Of a DNA stretch of 64,000 bases, positions 10,401-16,520 are shown piece by piece. Both the position numbers and the translations under genes were made by a program. The notes below the pieces were generated by a model. That model saw only the letters and a program-made list of their open reading frames with translations. It had not been told where the DNA came from and did not search any database. How positions within the stretch are numbered: the first letter of the stretch is position 1; each line of letters opens with the position of its first letter. The DNA is from CAYMAZ01 sp964388575. GTDB lineage: Bacteria > Bacteroidota > Bacteroidia > Bacteroidales > DTU049. The stretch spans positions 1 to 64,000 of the forward strand of contig CAYMAZ010000006.1 of assembly GCA_964388575.1 (NCBI GenBank). Reading direction: 5' to 3'.

Positions 10401-11199
10401 GAAGTTCATGCTGATTGTCAATAATGGCCTTTACCACAACTGTATTTTCATTTTTACCTATGGGAATTACTCCTTCAAATATACCTTTGATGCTTCTTAG
10501 CTCAATATTATTTGCATAAAACCTAACTTGTTTTCCTTCTGTCCCGTCAAGAAATCCATTTATATATGCGTACTCTACATTTTTATGCCCTTTTATGCTT
10601 TGCTGAATTATTATATCCTCGGAATAGTTTGATTTTTCATCCAGGCTAATGGTTATGTTTTTAACCTTGTAGTTTATGTCTAATAGATCAGGAGAGCTAA
10701 ATCGAATAATATTTAATCCGTGCCTAAGTTGCTCTGCTGAAATTATTTCCTTTTGCCTGCTCCAGCCATTATTCTCAGCGATTATCTGCCCACCATATGA
10801 TATATATTCATTTATACTTTTTGTTACTGAGTAATAATCCCTTAATCCATATAGATCATATTCCATTATTACAAGCTTATCATTTGCGATAGTTTCATCT
10901 AACTCAAACCTGATCTCATTATCTTTTGGGTTGTCTGGCTTTGTTACACTTTCAGAACCTATGCTTAAAATTTCATCTTTTCCTGAAAGGTATATTAATG
11001 AATTGTAAATCTCAAAGTTTTGCTCACCTGAAATCACAATGTTTTCAGTATTTGAAGTAAAACTCTCTTTTTCAGCAACAGGTGTTTCAATGTTATTTAT
11101 GCTTATTGTGTAATCATACTGTGGGTTAATGTTTTCTAAACAAAATATTATTGTTCCTAATATTCCTGCAAATAAAATTGGTAAAGTATATGTTTTCAT
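1432..11199 (-). CDS. Giant SpvB/TcdB/RHS polymorphic toxin (3,255 aa)
   Basis: A hydrophobic N-terminus (YTLPILFAGILGTIIF) looks like an export signal. Residues from about 450 form an SpvB-like domain (SLNFPLQIPQGRNGMQPQLS, then GDGWLGVGWNLQIP). At least six FG-GAP/VCBS-type calcium-loop motifs follow (DLNGDGISD near 857, DINGDGFLD near 943, DFNGDRYPD near 1579, DINGDGLPD near 1671, DVNNDGLID near 1752, DINGDGVVD near 1844), the layout of TcdB-type toxins. YD/RHS repeats run from about 2180. The core motif DHLGSASF is near 2925 and ends at RIDKDGL near 3020. The last ~230 residues are the variable tip, beginning WHPDGSGNLVADRGDNEFTL and ending in a hydrophobic and Gly-rich part of unknown activity. 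The RHS shell would encapsulate the tip. It is in an operon with the 500-aa T9SS protein (13-bp gap) and the 138-aa immunity candidate (14-bp overlap). Confidence 0.9.
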   Translation of the reverse strand: MKTYTLPILFAGILGTIIFCLENINPQYDYTISINNIETPVAEKESFTSNTENIVISGEQNFEIYNSLIYLSGKDEILSIGSESVTKPDNPKDNEIRFELDETIANDKLVIMEYDLYGLRDYYSVTKSINEYISYGGQIIAENNGWSRQKEIISAEQLRHGLNIIRFSSPDLLDINYKVKNITISLDEKSNYSEDIIIQQSIKGHKNVEYAYINGFLDGTEGKQVRFYANNIELRSIKGIFEGVIPIGKNENTVVVKAIIDNQHELQKTVILNSSRDYDYLNIINSNVSIAEKTAFPEIDFSIKMDDFCLEAKAGFISNSVDFSVIGLRTNDMPLLRSSMVNVTSGHSGYRCLPHGSLFNDDIQIKIKYDPKSLPGGYGPDDIRTYYYDEFTSQWTMLELDSIDIENNVIISKTNHFTDFINAILKAPELPQTQAYTPTSLKDMAYADPLTGMNIISPPTANNSGTASLNFPLQIPQGRNGMQPQLSINYSSDMGDGWLGVGWNLQIPAITVETRWGVPTYDSLYQSEEYLINGEQIVELEISPNDTIRKPLVHMETYQPRNLGDSTIYSYRVEGAFHKIIRYGTGPTDYWWKIIDKQGTQYFYGKYSADIGVNSGCVLQGPDGIAHWALTEVRDVYGNYVKYEYSHSTNITPPGAGGQKLYPSRIVYTGFDNTDGLYTIDFGLIKRNDYSISGRYGFLEVDDELLIDIHIKYNNQFIRDYHLIYDIGAFNKKTLITIADITDPNFEISNIDCGNEILYNNPGIQIHCFDYYKEEGIDFGTAVDLTNENFTNEIIFGGLFSDNRKSVNRSIGKTQSEGASVCFGLGTNYFSKDNTLGVNFGSSYGSTMEKIQLIDLNGDGISDIIAKNSNNIKFYKGSLNNQNQLVFSSDYIIPLNILGKSYSESNNFGAELNFNIFSFKGALNYSFNKSKQINYGFFSDINGDGFLDFTCEGDVYFNNPDSNGIPVFSMHGLDSIVVFPEDTCHRIIYNGSVDSVFINNSKDTLFKRDPVKMFICWTHAGFFINNEIKKVNNGFLDDDTIYYSIQHNQQIIYCDSILPGDTLSHYFNTSVSADKGDMIFFRLHSNKFTINDEVEWNPKIYTYNILPYDSTTIDADEKFTQIYQYSDDIIIHDDQFFIAPFTGKVTVEGSIDSPEQSDDLNFILQNNQGYLIDTIFINAQDFNMSFYYDLQVQEGDSIRFNLLSNSNVNWNDIIFHSLIQYYEIDTISLDTTNQFYSLKYYPSLSMKLYPHIFHPSRPLILSAGIYDVFPLINNPIVAGGLNADVVLTIKTKRNLIGSLPFSIQNGNIVFPSIVDSITFTLLQQDTLFFDFFSSDISTLDLYDYNTLFLIDVDYNNNSYVYDHNYYGFYANYPDSLKKFGNLYRGWGQFSYYNNQSPYNNCSNSYNPEININDLNFYIADLDTTELDSSMLNNIYNNLGDWSLDSLNSAFDSMYTAVSNMPIPNGYMLSFLPMRANRKENRWKDMLNIAYSTKNTAGSSSYLHSILYQNSGFFEPGDLPASLDANNPYSSGTFGNSKVIPKRSEQNSHTFSVNVGVGPASITRTKSNTDSYGLTDFMDFNGDRYPDLVSDEYIQFSNSHGGLSTKKNNMDGYLSLGYGSLSGDTYGLKSIRFKNSKSGGGAKSKLDNIDGSFGINLTEGDSETELIYIDINGDGLPDKIIKRSDNTSIRLNTGYGFHNEEVWSNYSNNFIKSIQDPSLFNPGINFCSGQYSWAVGIGGNKNTNIDEFTFIDVNNDGLIDICFLDNNIFLKAYINTGNGFLSQPILVNNGVNRLNSSETLNVSTDGAATGGTPVTPTPPTKLVFSGYIDYSYNLTADTYKLTDINGDGVVDFVYVNGGENKVKYGIPKKVNLLKQVITPSFSMYNLDYQVVYPSRNFPQSKWVMADMNIYDGFDGDGEDYSYYRFEYENPKYHRMERESFGFETLKIKQYDGADTNALCYRTTIEKFHNENFLFKGLKKYDVSLDSNDEKYVETYYTWDRKEISTGTIIPDSNATCFGPYYPAISEEDRYFYEGEPNYSIHAKKSYRHGLYGNVKEYVNHNDVSDNTDYLIAQISYTYDTLNHFLEMIDTLSVYNHQNQLLQKRLGQYNNDGKIIQIATIDGSNLALIDIEYDGFGNIIEIYMPADINNDRITYEYVYDPTIHTFPVSITDYWGNTSYTEYDYRLGLPTKTIDISGNEMLFTYYDDGKLETVTGPNEVLNNIPYTIKCDYWTNTTISFTDLFFARWAETKHYDTLNTGNEFITVNISDGLGRAIQVKKTATILGVDSVIVSGNIDYDHYGRQISISHPHTETIVNLFTFTSFPSLNPTTTTYDVMDRPLQQDFPDNTSISYQYGFGSDAFGKTCLSTQITDQNNFVTTQFKDIRGLQTSITAPLNTITKFQYSPLGQLLSSTDPEDNTTLYSYDMLGRMIERDHPDAGITSYTYDNAGNVLSTQTANLSNTNDYINYIYDDCRLVEIEYPLSPYMNVYYEYGAPNTGNQSGRLISQQDASGMQTFEYGNMGELIKNTRTFVIPGGSAYTFETNWEYDSWNRIMDIQYPDGEIVSYSYDNGGKLIQMEGIKDSITYDYISDILYDRFESRARIDYGNGTYSTYEYNPVNRRLDNLKSYEYSGLLMHDIIYSYDNVGNIIQQENYGDNVNGNSGGEYVYEYVYDQLYRLTNAGGYFEDASFGTINYSLDMNYSPSGNITNKSISAETIINGSQNSISYSNDYTYANTPHTPNEIGGNNFEWDANGNMIWRTLVDGERWQCWDEENRLTIVYDDCETTTLSSYIYDAGGERVWKFAASVSQMYISGTFQYGMANFHKTLYASPLLVVTDEEYTKHYYIEGERVCSKIGGGFEFAPIAPDNHIELFKNDDDSLGLLLEEYIYINLECVQYNGGLYLDDGFDAIQETNTPEILLYFYHPDHLGSASFITDATGYVDQHIQYLPFGELFISQRNSTFDSRYKFTAKELDNETQYTYFGARYLDSEISIWLSVDPLAQERPWLSPYNYCQLNPIGRIDKDGLIDVLWHPDGSGNLVADRGDNEFTLQNYIWKNTGSTITVNQSRELIHTMYNGNPISDITGKRIYHRNIKPIAGDHISTMLNPGTAMVHKGQNDFLNSEATQLVLTVLSFALPAGSIIKTFKSLPGATNAMINMKTMKFFFRDMPALMIALDKVMGGSINGSTLPGALLEDIGYPNAGAAIDAGFNATGIVKNVTGGFDPVSGGVEMNNLLHNIDKSINSTLEQRINTGYENE

Positions 11200-11212
11200 G
11201 TTGATCCTTTAT

Positions 11213-12715
11213 TTATTGAATTACTACTTTTTGTGAATATTTTTCATTCCCTGCTTCTACATGAAACATATAAAATCCTTTTGTTTCTATGAAGAAAGAT
11301 AAGTTATAGGTATTGGAACCACTTTGTTGCAATGTTTTTACAAGTTTCATGTTTTCGTCATATACTTTAATATTTATATCTTTCTTTTCCTGAAAAATTG
11401 CATCAATATTTACTTTTCCCTCAGAGGGGTTGGGATAAATATAAATGCTGTCAGAAGTTTTATCATCGTTGCTTGTTTCTTCTCCTAAGTTTTCAGTTGT
11501 TCTGTTTCCTGACGATAAGTCTTCACCAATCACAAATGAAAAAGCATCTGAACCAGAACCATCAGTATCCCATAAAATGTCATAGAAGTAATAATGCCCT
11601 AAACTATCTGTACCGTTGGGGAAAAAAACAATGGTGCTATCTGTAGGAAAATTAAAATCGGCTTCTTTGTTTATTATTAATAGCGGAACTTCACCCTCTC
11701 CAAGAAAATCCATGAAAAGTTTAATATTAGTCGAAATATTGCTTGCTGTTTGTCCACTCACAGTCATTTTCCACTTTCTCTCCGAAACTTCCTGCATATA
11801 CTCTATGCCCAATGTGTCAATTGAAATATCTGCTAAGTTTTTACCGTTATCGCTCCATATCAAAAAATCCAATTCATTTATTACTGTGGTATTACTGTCA
11901 TTATGGTTCATTAAATCTCCTGTGTATATTGTTAGTATAGATTCACCTCCATTTGCACATCCTTGCTTTTGATTTATTCCGAGCAAGCTGTCTTTTCCTA
12001 TTCCTGCAACCTCATTAGCAAATTCTTCATTGAGTTTGCTGCTCCATATTATTGTATCTTCAGAGTTTGTGTAGTCCAGTCCGTTTATGTTTATGCCGTA
12101 CTTTATGCCTAAATAGGTATACACTTTTGATGTTTCTATTTTGTTTAACATTCTGTTAAAAAATATTATTTCAGCAAATTTTCCCTTGAATTTAAGTGTG
12201 TCATTTCCAAGAATCCGCAATGTGAAATAGTTAGTGTCTATTTCAGCTTTTTTCCAGCTAAACCTGTATAGGTTTACTACAGGAACTTCTGTAGTTATAT
12301 CGCTATATGATGTTTTTTTATGAAAATCATGTATGTTTTGTGTGCTTATTTCAAACTTTGCCAGAGAGTCAAGTTGTAATTCCCAAATTATTGATTCTTC
12401 ATTTTCTCCTGATGCTTTATATACTGAAAATGCTGTTATGGCTTTTTCAATATTTGCAGGGGCATCTATGGAAAAAAACGTGGTTAATGTATCTATCTCA
12501 ATGCATGACTGAAAATTTAATATGCTTCGAAAACCTTCAAAGTTTGTATTTGAATTTGCATGATTATTATTGTTGCTTATATCAACAAATTGTTTTACGC
12601 TGTCATTGTAATTATCTGCGTTGTACCAGAAAAATGCTTGTGGGAAAGTGGTCTCCTGAGCACAAACAGTGGATGCTAACATGGCAATTAGCATCAATTT
12701 TAATACATGTTTCAT
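11213..12715 (-). CDS. T9SS-sorted LamG-like surface protein, partner of the giant RHS
   Basis: The 500-aa product starts with a signal peptide (MKHVLKLMLIAMLASTVCAQ) and ends with a T9SS type A sorting domain from about residue 425 (IYPNPSEGKVNI, then GFYMFHVEAGNEKYSQKVVI). The N-terminal half resembles a concanavalin/LamG-like fold (WYNADNYN..., KGKFAEIIFFNRMLNKIE) followed by the TYLGIKYGI and AGIGKD motifs. That block is common in Bacteroidota surface proteins, and I believe it corresponds to the region catalogued as DUF8202. The gene is first in a minus-strand operon, 13 bases ahead of the giant RHS gene. Since the RHS protein has no sorting domain of its own, this partner may anchor or display it. 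That role is inference from gene order. Confidence 0.75.
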   Translation of the reverse strand: MKHVLKLMLIAMLASTVCAQETTFPQAFFWYNADNYNDSVKQFVDISNNNNHANSNTNFEGFRSILNFQSCIEIDTLTTFFSIDAPANIEKAITAFSVYKASGENEESIIWELQLDSLAKFEISTQNIHDFHKKTSYSDITTEVPVVNLYRFSWKKAEIDTNYFTLRILGNDTLKFKGKFAEIIFFNRMLNKIETSKVYTYLGIKYGININGLDYTNSEDTIIWSSKLNEEFANEVAGIGKDSLLGINQKQGCANGGESILTIYTGDLMNHNDSNTTVINELDFLIWSDNGKNLADISIDTLGIEYMQEVSERKWKMTVSGQTASNISTNIKLFMDFLGEGEVPLLIINKEADFNFPTDSTIVFFPNGTDSLGHYYFYDILWDTDGSGSDAFSFVIGEDLSSGNRTTENLGEETSNDDKTSDSIYIYPNPSEGKVNIDAIFQEKKDINIKVYDENMKLVKTLQQSGSNTYNLSFFIETKGFYMFHVEAGNEKYSQKVVIQ

Positions 12716-13332
12716 ATTTGTGATGTTTAAGGTTCATGATGATTTATAAGGATAAAAATAATTATTAAAACAATAAAAAGCACGTTTAAATAATAAATAA
12801 ATAAACATTTAACATATGTTTAACAATATTATATATAAAACAGAAAAAAATTACAAATATTGAAGTTATAAAATAAATATAAAAAGGGATTCGATTATAA
12901 AAAGTTACCCTATTAGTTACCCTAAAAGATCCTGAGTTTGGAAGGCGCACATAATTAATGGATTAAATTTGTTGTTGTCCCCCCTCTCCATTACCATGTA
13001 TTGCTTTTCTCTATTTTATTCCATTCTCGATTTTTGCCCCACCTTACAATAATTTAGAGGAATTTCAGAAACTTTGATAGCGATATTTTATCAAAGTTTT
13101 GATTTTGTAACTGTTTTCTTACTTATAGCAACTTTCTCCAAAAGTGGCTTCAGCTCCCAAATTCTCATCAAATCATCTATAAATTGGTTCGAAATATGTC
13201 CCTTTTGGGGTACGGATAAACGTTTGAAAGCCACATTATATGTGGCTTTCATTTTTTTTAGTACACGGATAAGTACACAGAATTCATTTTGAAATTTTTT
13301 ATATTTTCGCCTTTCGAAAATAACAAACCATA
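12716..13332. other. Long AT-rich intergenic region between the two RHS units
   Basis: No gene is supported here. It should hold the promoter of the minus-strand RHS operon, but no clean TAnnTTTG box is seen. Structures present are a direct repeat AGTTACCCT separated by ATT near 12903-12923, an 11-bp hairpin at 13069-13099 (arms AAACTTTGATA / TATCAAAGTTT) and a strong plus-strand terminator at 13226-13259. A 106-codon open frame on the minus strand (13091-13411) has no family I recognise and overlaps the start of the truncated RHS gene. Confidence 0.6.
13226..13259 (+). terminator. Rho-independent terminator without an upstream gene
   Basis: There is a perfect 11-bp stem (GAAAGCCACAT / ATGTGGCTTTC) with a 3-base loop, followed by A and about eight T residues on the plus strand. 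No intact plus-strand gene lies upstream anywhere in the window, so the transcription unit it ended has been lost or moved. Confidence 0.8.
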
Positions 13333-14889
13333 ATGAATTTGAACAAGCTGTTTGAAACTTTTCAATATGATCATTTTGACAGGTTAACAGAATATCGTAT
13401 TTTTGACACAAATCAAAACCAACTCAGTCTCGTTGAAATGGGGTACACGGAAAACGGCAATATTGAATTCAAATCTGATCTCGGGGAATATCTTTACAGC
13501 AACCAAAAGCCCAATACTGTTGAATCTGTGTTGCTTGATAGTCAAATATCATTTTCTTCAACACAAACAGCTCAGTACAATTCATTAAACAAACTCAAGC
13601 TCTTAAAAGACACAATTGGAAGTGATGAAATAGAGGTCGAAATTCTGTATGGTGCCGACGGACATCGAAGGGTTATGCATGAATATGTAAATGGTGTTAA
13701 GGTTAAAACAACATACTATTCCGGAGGATATGAAGAAGTTGTTGATCATACTTTGCAGGAAACAAAAAAACTGCATTATATTTCCGGAAATGAAGGGCTG
13801 ACTTCTGTTTATCAGATTGACAACTCAAATACAGGTATGCATTACTTTGTATGCCTGGATCATTTGGGTTCAATCACAGCGTTGATTGATCAAAACGGTG
13901 TTGTGGCAGAGGAAAGGAGTTATGATCCGTGGGGTAACCCAAGAGAACATAACAACTGGCTGAATTATAATGTAAATCATTTTTCAATCACAAGCCGCGG
14001 CTACACAGGCCACGAGCACCTGCAACAATTTGGCCTCATCAACATGAATGGCCGAATGTATGATCCCATCCTCGCCCGCATGCTCTCCCCCGACCCGGGA
14101 GTTTATCCCGTTGAGCAAAGCGAAAACGGGATTACCAACCCCACTCTCAGCCAGGATTACAACCGCTACAGCTATGTGCTCAACAACCCGCTGAAATATA
14201 CTGATCCCAGTGGGTATATACGTGATAAAAAAAGATACAAACCCAAGTTAGTGCCTAGAGGAACACAAGATGAATTAATAGATATTTTCAATGACCCATT
14301 TGATTATGGAGAATATTGGGATAATTTGTGGGGCAATAATGCCGATGGTGATGACGGTTTTGGTGGTGGTTCTGGTGGGGGATGTGCTGGCTCTGGAGGT
14401 GGCAGAGGTGGTGGAGGTGAGTTTGGTAGCTGCGGATCTTCTCCCGGGGTTGGAGATCCACCTGTATTAATTGGGGTTAGTGTTGATGCTACAATTGCTT
14501 CACCTGGGGGCGGGTATTCTGTAGCCGCAGGTTGGATTTTCAACCCGAAGGATTATCCCCTGAATTCAAAGTTATTCTATAGTTATGGTGTTGCATATGG
14601 ATTAGAGGCATCTCTTCAAGTAAATGTTTTTGTTTTAGTACCAGAAGGTATAGATTTTAACATAAATGATTTTGAAGGCCTTTCTTGGAATTGGTCATTA
14701 ACATACTTTATGTCCTTAACTTTTTCTGGTGACTCACAAACTGGATACCCTGAAGATATTGTTGGACAAAAGTATAAGGTTTATCAGGTTGGATATGGCG
14801 TAGGTGGAGGTAATGTTTCAGGCATCAAAATGAACACAAAATTTGTTGGTAATTTTATGTTTATTCCAGGAGGTTTTGTAATTTTTTAG
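13333..14889 (+). CDS. N-terminally truncated RHS protein with toxin tip
   Basis: The 518-aa product begins inside a YD repeat (FQYDHFDRLTEYRI) with no signal peptide, and an in-frame TAA lies three codons upstream of the ATG. The RHS core is clear: DHLGSITALID near 180, RGYTGHEHLQQFGLINMNGR near 224, MYDPILARMLSPDP, then NNPLKYTDPSGY ending near 297. A Gly-rich linker (about 345-375) leads to a ~220-aa tip of unknown activity. Complete RHS proteins exceed 1,000 aa, so this is the 3' part of one. It is probably a donor cassette or a broken gene, not an exported toxin. The core DNA is richer in G+C than the tip. The next gene (16 bp) is a small membrane protein, the probable cognate immunity gene. 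Confidence 0.85.
   Translation: MNLNKLFETFQYDHFDRLTEYRIFDTNQNQLSLVEMGYTENGNIEFKSDLGEYLYSNQKPNTVESVLLDSQISFSSTQTAQYNSLNKLKLLKDTIGSDEIEVEILYGADGHRRVMHEYVNGVKVKTTYYSGGYEEVVDHTLQETKKLHYISGNEGLTSVYQIDNSNTGMHYFVCLDHLGSITALIDQNGVVAEERSYDPWGNPREHNNWLNYNVNHFSITSRGYTGHEHLQQFGLINMNGRMYDPILARMLSPDPGVYPVEQSENGITNPTLSQDYNRYSYVLNNPLKYTDPSGYIRDKKRYKPKLVPRGTQDELIDIFNDPFDYGEYWDNLWGNNADGDDGFGGGSGGGCAGSGGGRGGGGEFGSCGSSPGVGDPPVLIGVSVDATIASPGGGYSVAAGWIFNPKDYPLNSKLFYSYGVAYGLEASLQVNVFVLVPEGIDFNINDFEGLSWNWSLTYFMSLTFSGDSQTGYPEDIVGQKYKVYQVGYGVGGGNVSGIKMNTKFVGNFMFIPGGFVIF
13981..14218 (+). repeat. RHS core DNA repeated elsewhere in the island
   Basis: Bases 13981-14097 align with 18764-18880 with about ten mismatches by hand count. 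Bases 14152-14218 (QDYNRYSYV-LNNPLKYTDPSGY) recur at 16541-16600 and 18904-18970. These are the conserved stretches across which tips could be exchanged. Confidence 0.85.
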
Positions 14890-14905
14890 TTATAATTAAT
14901 TTTTT

Positions 14906-15190
14906 ATGACCACAAATATTTTCTTAATGAATTTTCAATTGTTCGGAATTTCATTTATTGCAGGACTTTTGTTTATTAATTTATATCTAAAGGAAAATAA
15001 AATAAAATTAAAACATACAAAATCTCCTTTTTTCATTAAAGGTTTTTTTGAATCATATAAATATTTTAAAGAAACAACTTATATGAAGTACATTTTCTGG
15101 GGAACAATTATATCAGGCTGTTGCTTTGTTTTGAATTTTATTGTTATGATTTTTGAATCTTTTATAAAATACAATCAACTAATAAATTAG
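14906..15190 (+). CDS. Small membrane protein, candidate immunity for the preceding RHS tip
   Basis: The 94-aa protein has two hydrophobic helices (about 9-27, FQLFGISFIAGLLFINLYL; and about 63-85, YIFWGTIISGCCFVLNFIVM) joined by a lysine-rich loop. There is no recognised family. It starts 16 bases after the truncated RHS gene and ends 7 bases before the next RHS tip cassette, which is the toxin-immunity-toxin-immunity order expected of a polymorphic-toxin array. The membrane location suggests that the cognate tip acts at or crosses the inner membrane. The function is inferred from position. Confidence 0.55.
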   Translation: MTTNIFLMNFQLFGISFIAGLLFINLYLKENKIKLKHTKSPFFIKGFFESYKYFKETTYMKYIFWGTIISGCCFVLNFIVMIFESFIKYNQLIN

Positions 15191-15196
15191 AAAAGA

Positions 15197-16126
15197 GTGA
15201 ATCATTTTAATGTGGCATCATTCGTTAAACATAATAAGAGCTCTGATAACAATAATAATCCGTTGAAATATACAGATCCGAGTGGGTATTACGTTTCCGG
15301 CGGGTATGGGTATTATGATAATAAATTGTCTTCGTATACAAACAAAATATATCAGGACAGGCTTAATTGGAACAGTTATACTGATTATTTATATCACAGG
15401 GGAGATTATGCTTTGGGTGGAGGATTTGGTGGAACAACTGCATTTTTTGCACTTGGTAGTTTGGTATTAGGAGTAGGATCTGTTGAAGGTGGTTTGCTTG
15501 GTGATGATTTTGCAAAAAACCCAAATGTAGATATTAAAAATGCACAGGGAGTATCAATTGTAAAACACAATGGAAGCTGGGGTTTCTGGAGTACTTATTA
15601 TTATAAGACAGGGGAGTCTTTTCCGATAAGAAATGCAAATGGAATGTGGACTCTGAATAATCAACTATTTACATTTAACATCCTACATATTTTTAAGAAA
15701 TATGACAACGAAACCGGGAAGTATTCTAACAAAACAGTTGAATCTATTTTAGGTCTAGGGTTTTCTTTAGCAGGTGAAGTGCTTTTTTCAAAACAGTTGG
15801 GCACATGGATGAGCACAAGTGGTGTTTTATATACTAACAAATTTTTTGGAAATCAGTACACAAGTAAGCAAATTGTAGCTAAACAGTCCTCAGCTCCTTT
15901 AAAATGGATTGGTCGTGGATATGGATTTTTAAATGCATGGTCAATTTCGCAGCAAAGAGACTATGGATTAATAAACAGTTATCAATTTTGGATTGAACAA
16001 AGTTCCAATGCATTTACAACATTTGGCGGTATTTATGGAACAGCATGGGGCTTGGGCTGGGAAATGGGAAGATTGATAACCAACACTAATACATATCAGG
16101 AATTTAAGTATAATTTTTGGAATTAA
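15197..16126 (+). CDS. Displaced RHS toxin-tip cassette 1
   Basis: The 309-aa frame opens with a GTG and enters RHS sequence at NNPLKYTDPSGY (about residues 20-31). The core upstream of this point is missing, so it is an orphan C-terminal tip. The tip begins YYVSGGYGYYDN, shared with the next cassette, then diverges. It has hydrophobic Gly-rich segments (FFALGSLVLGVGSVEGGLLG near 86-105; TTFGGIYGTAWGLGWEMGR near 277-295). The start codon is poor and there is no signal peptide, so it is more likely a silent recombination donor than a protein made from here. The 126-aa membrane gene 13 bases downstream is its likely immunity partner. The activity of the tip is unknown. Confidence 0.7.
   Translation: MNHFNVASFVKHNKSSDNNNNPLKYTDPSGYYVSGGYGYYDNKLSSYTNKIYQDRLNWNSYTDYLYHRGDYALGGGFGGTTAFFALGSLVLGVGSVEGGLLGDDFAKNPNVDIKNAQGVSIVKHNGSWGFWSTYYYKTGESFPIRNANGMWTLNNQLFTFNILHIFKKYDNETGKYSNKTVESILGLGFSLAGEVLFSKQLGTWMSTSGVLYTNKFFGNQYTSKQIVAKQSSAPLKWIGRGYGFLNAWSISQQRDYGLINSYQFWIEQSSNAFTTFGGIYGTAWGLGWEMGRLITNTNTYQEFKYNFWN
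15260..15339 (+). repeat. Cassette-junction repeat, copy 1 (80 bp)
   Basis: This 80-bp segment is identical to 16577-16656 except at three positions by hand alignment. It encodes PLKYTDPSGYYVSGGYGYYD plus the following residues, and spans the end of the RHS core and the first part of the tip. Confidence 0.9.
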
Positions 16127-16139
16127 TACAATGTAAGAT

Positions 16140-16520
16140 ATGATTGATGTATTTTATTACTATTATTATTTATTTTACACAAAAATATTACCTGATAGCC
16201 AGCCGCACTCTACTGTAATTTTTACTTTAGGTTTTACACTCGGTTTAATAATTGTTAGTATTATTAAAATATTTATGAGCATTTTCATTTATAAAAGCAT
16301 GGATAAGTGGGAAATGATAGGCATTAACCTCCTAATTATGTTTATTTTATATCTAACCTATTATCGAACAGGGAAGGGTGAAAAACTGGTAAAGAAAGTA
16401 AAACCTAAGTTTTTTGGCAACAATGTTTTTTCAATAGTAATGACTGCATTGTTATTCCTTACAGCTATGTTCGGATTATTTATTGTTCCAACAATTATAA
16501 GAGATATATTACATAATTGA
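16140..16520 (+). CDS. Polytopic membrane protein, candidate immunity for cassette 1
   Basis: The 126-aa product has about four hydrophobic helices (VFYYYYYLFYTKIL, then VIFTLGFTLGLIIVSIIKIF, IGINLLIMFILYLTYY and IVMTALLFLTAMFGLFIV). There is no recognised family. It follows the displaced RHS tip by 13 bases and its stop overlaps the possible TTG start of the next tip. The gene order and the small, hydrophobic product fit an immunity protein for a membrane-acting tip. This is inference from context. Confidence 0.55.
   Translation: MIDVFYYYYYLFYTKILPDSQPHSTVIFTLGFTLGLIIVSIIKIFMSIFIYKSMDKWEMIGINLLIMFILYLTYYRTGKGEKLVKKVKPKFFGNNVFSIVMTALLFLTAMFGLFIVPTIIRDILHN

Noticed and set aside
13091..13411. 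A 106-codon minus-strand frame with a conserved-looking end
   Set aside because: No family recognised, it overlaps the truncated RHS gene on the other strand and contains the terminator hairpin; coding is not supported.
14304..14543. Proline-rich minus-strand frame
   Set aside because: It is the antisense of the Gly-rich linker of the truncated RHS protein; composition alone explains it.
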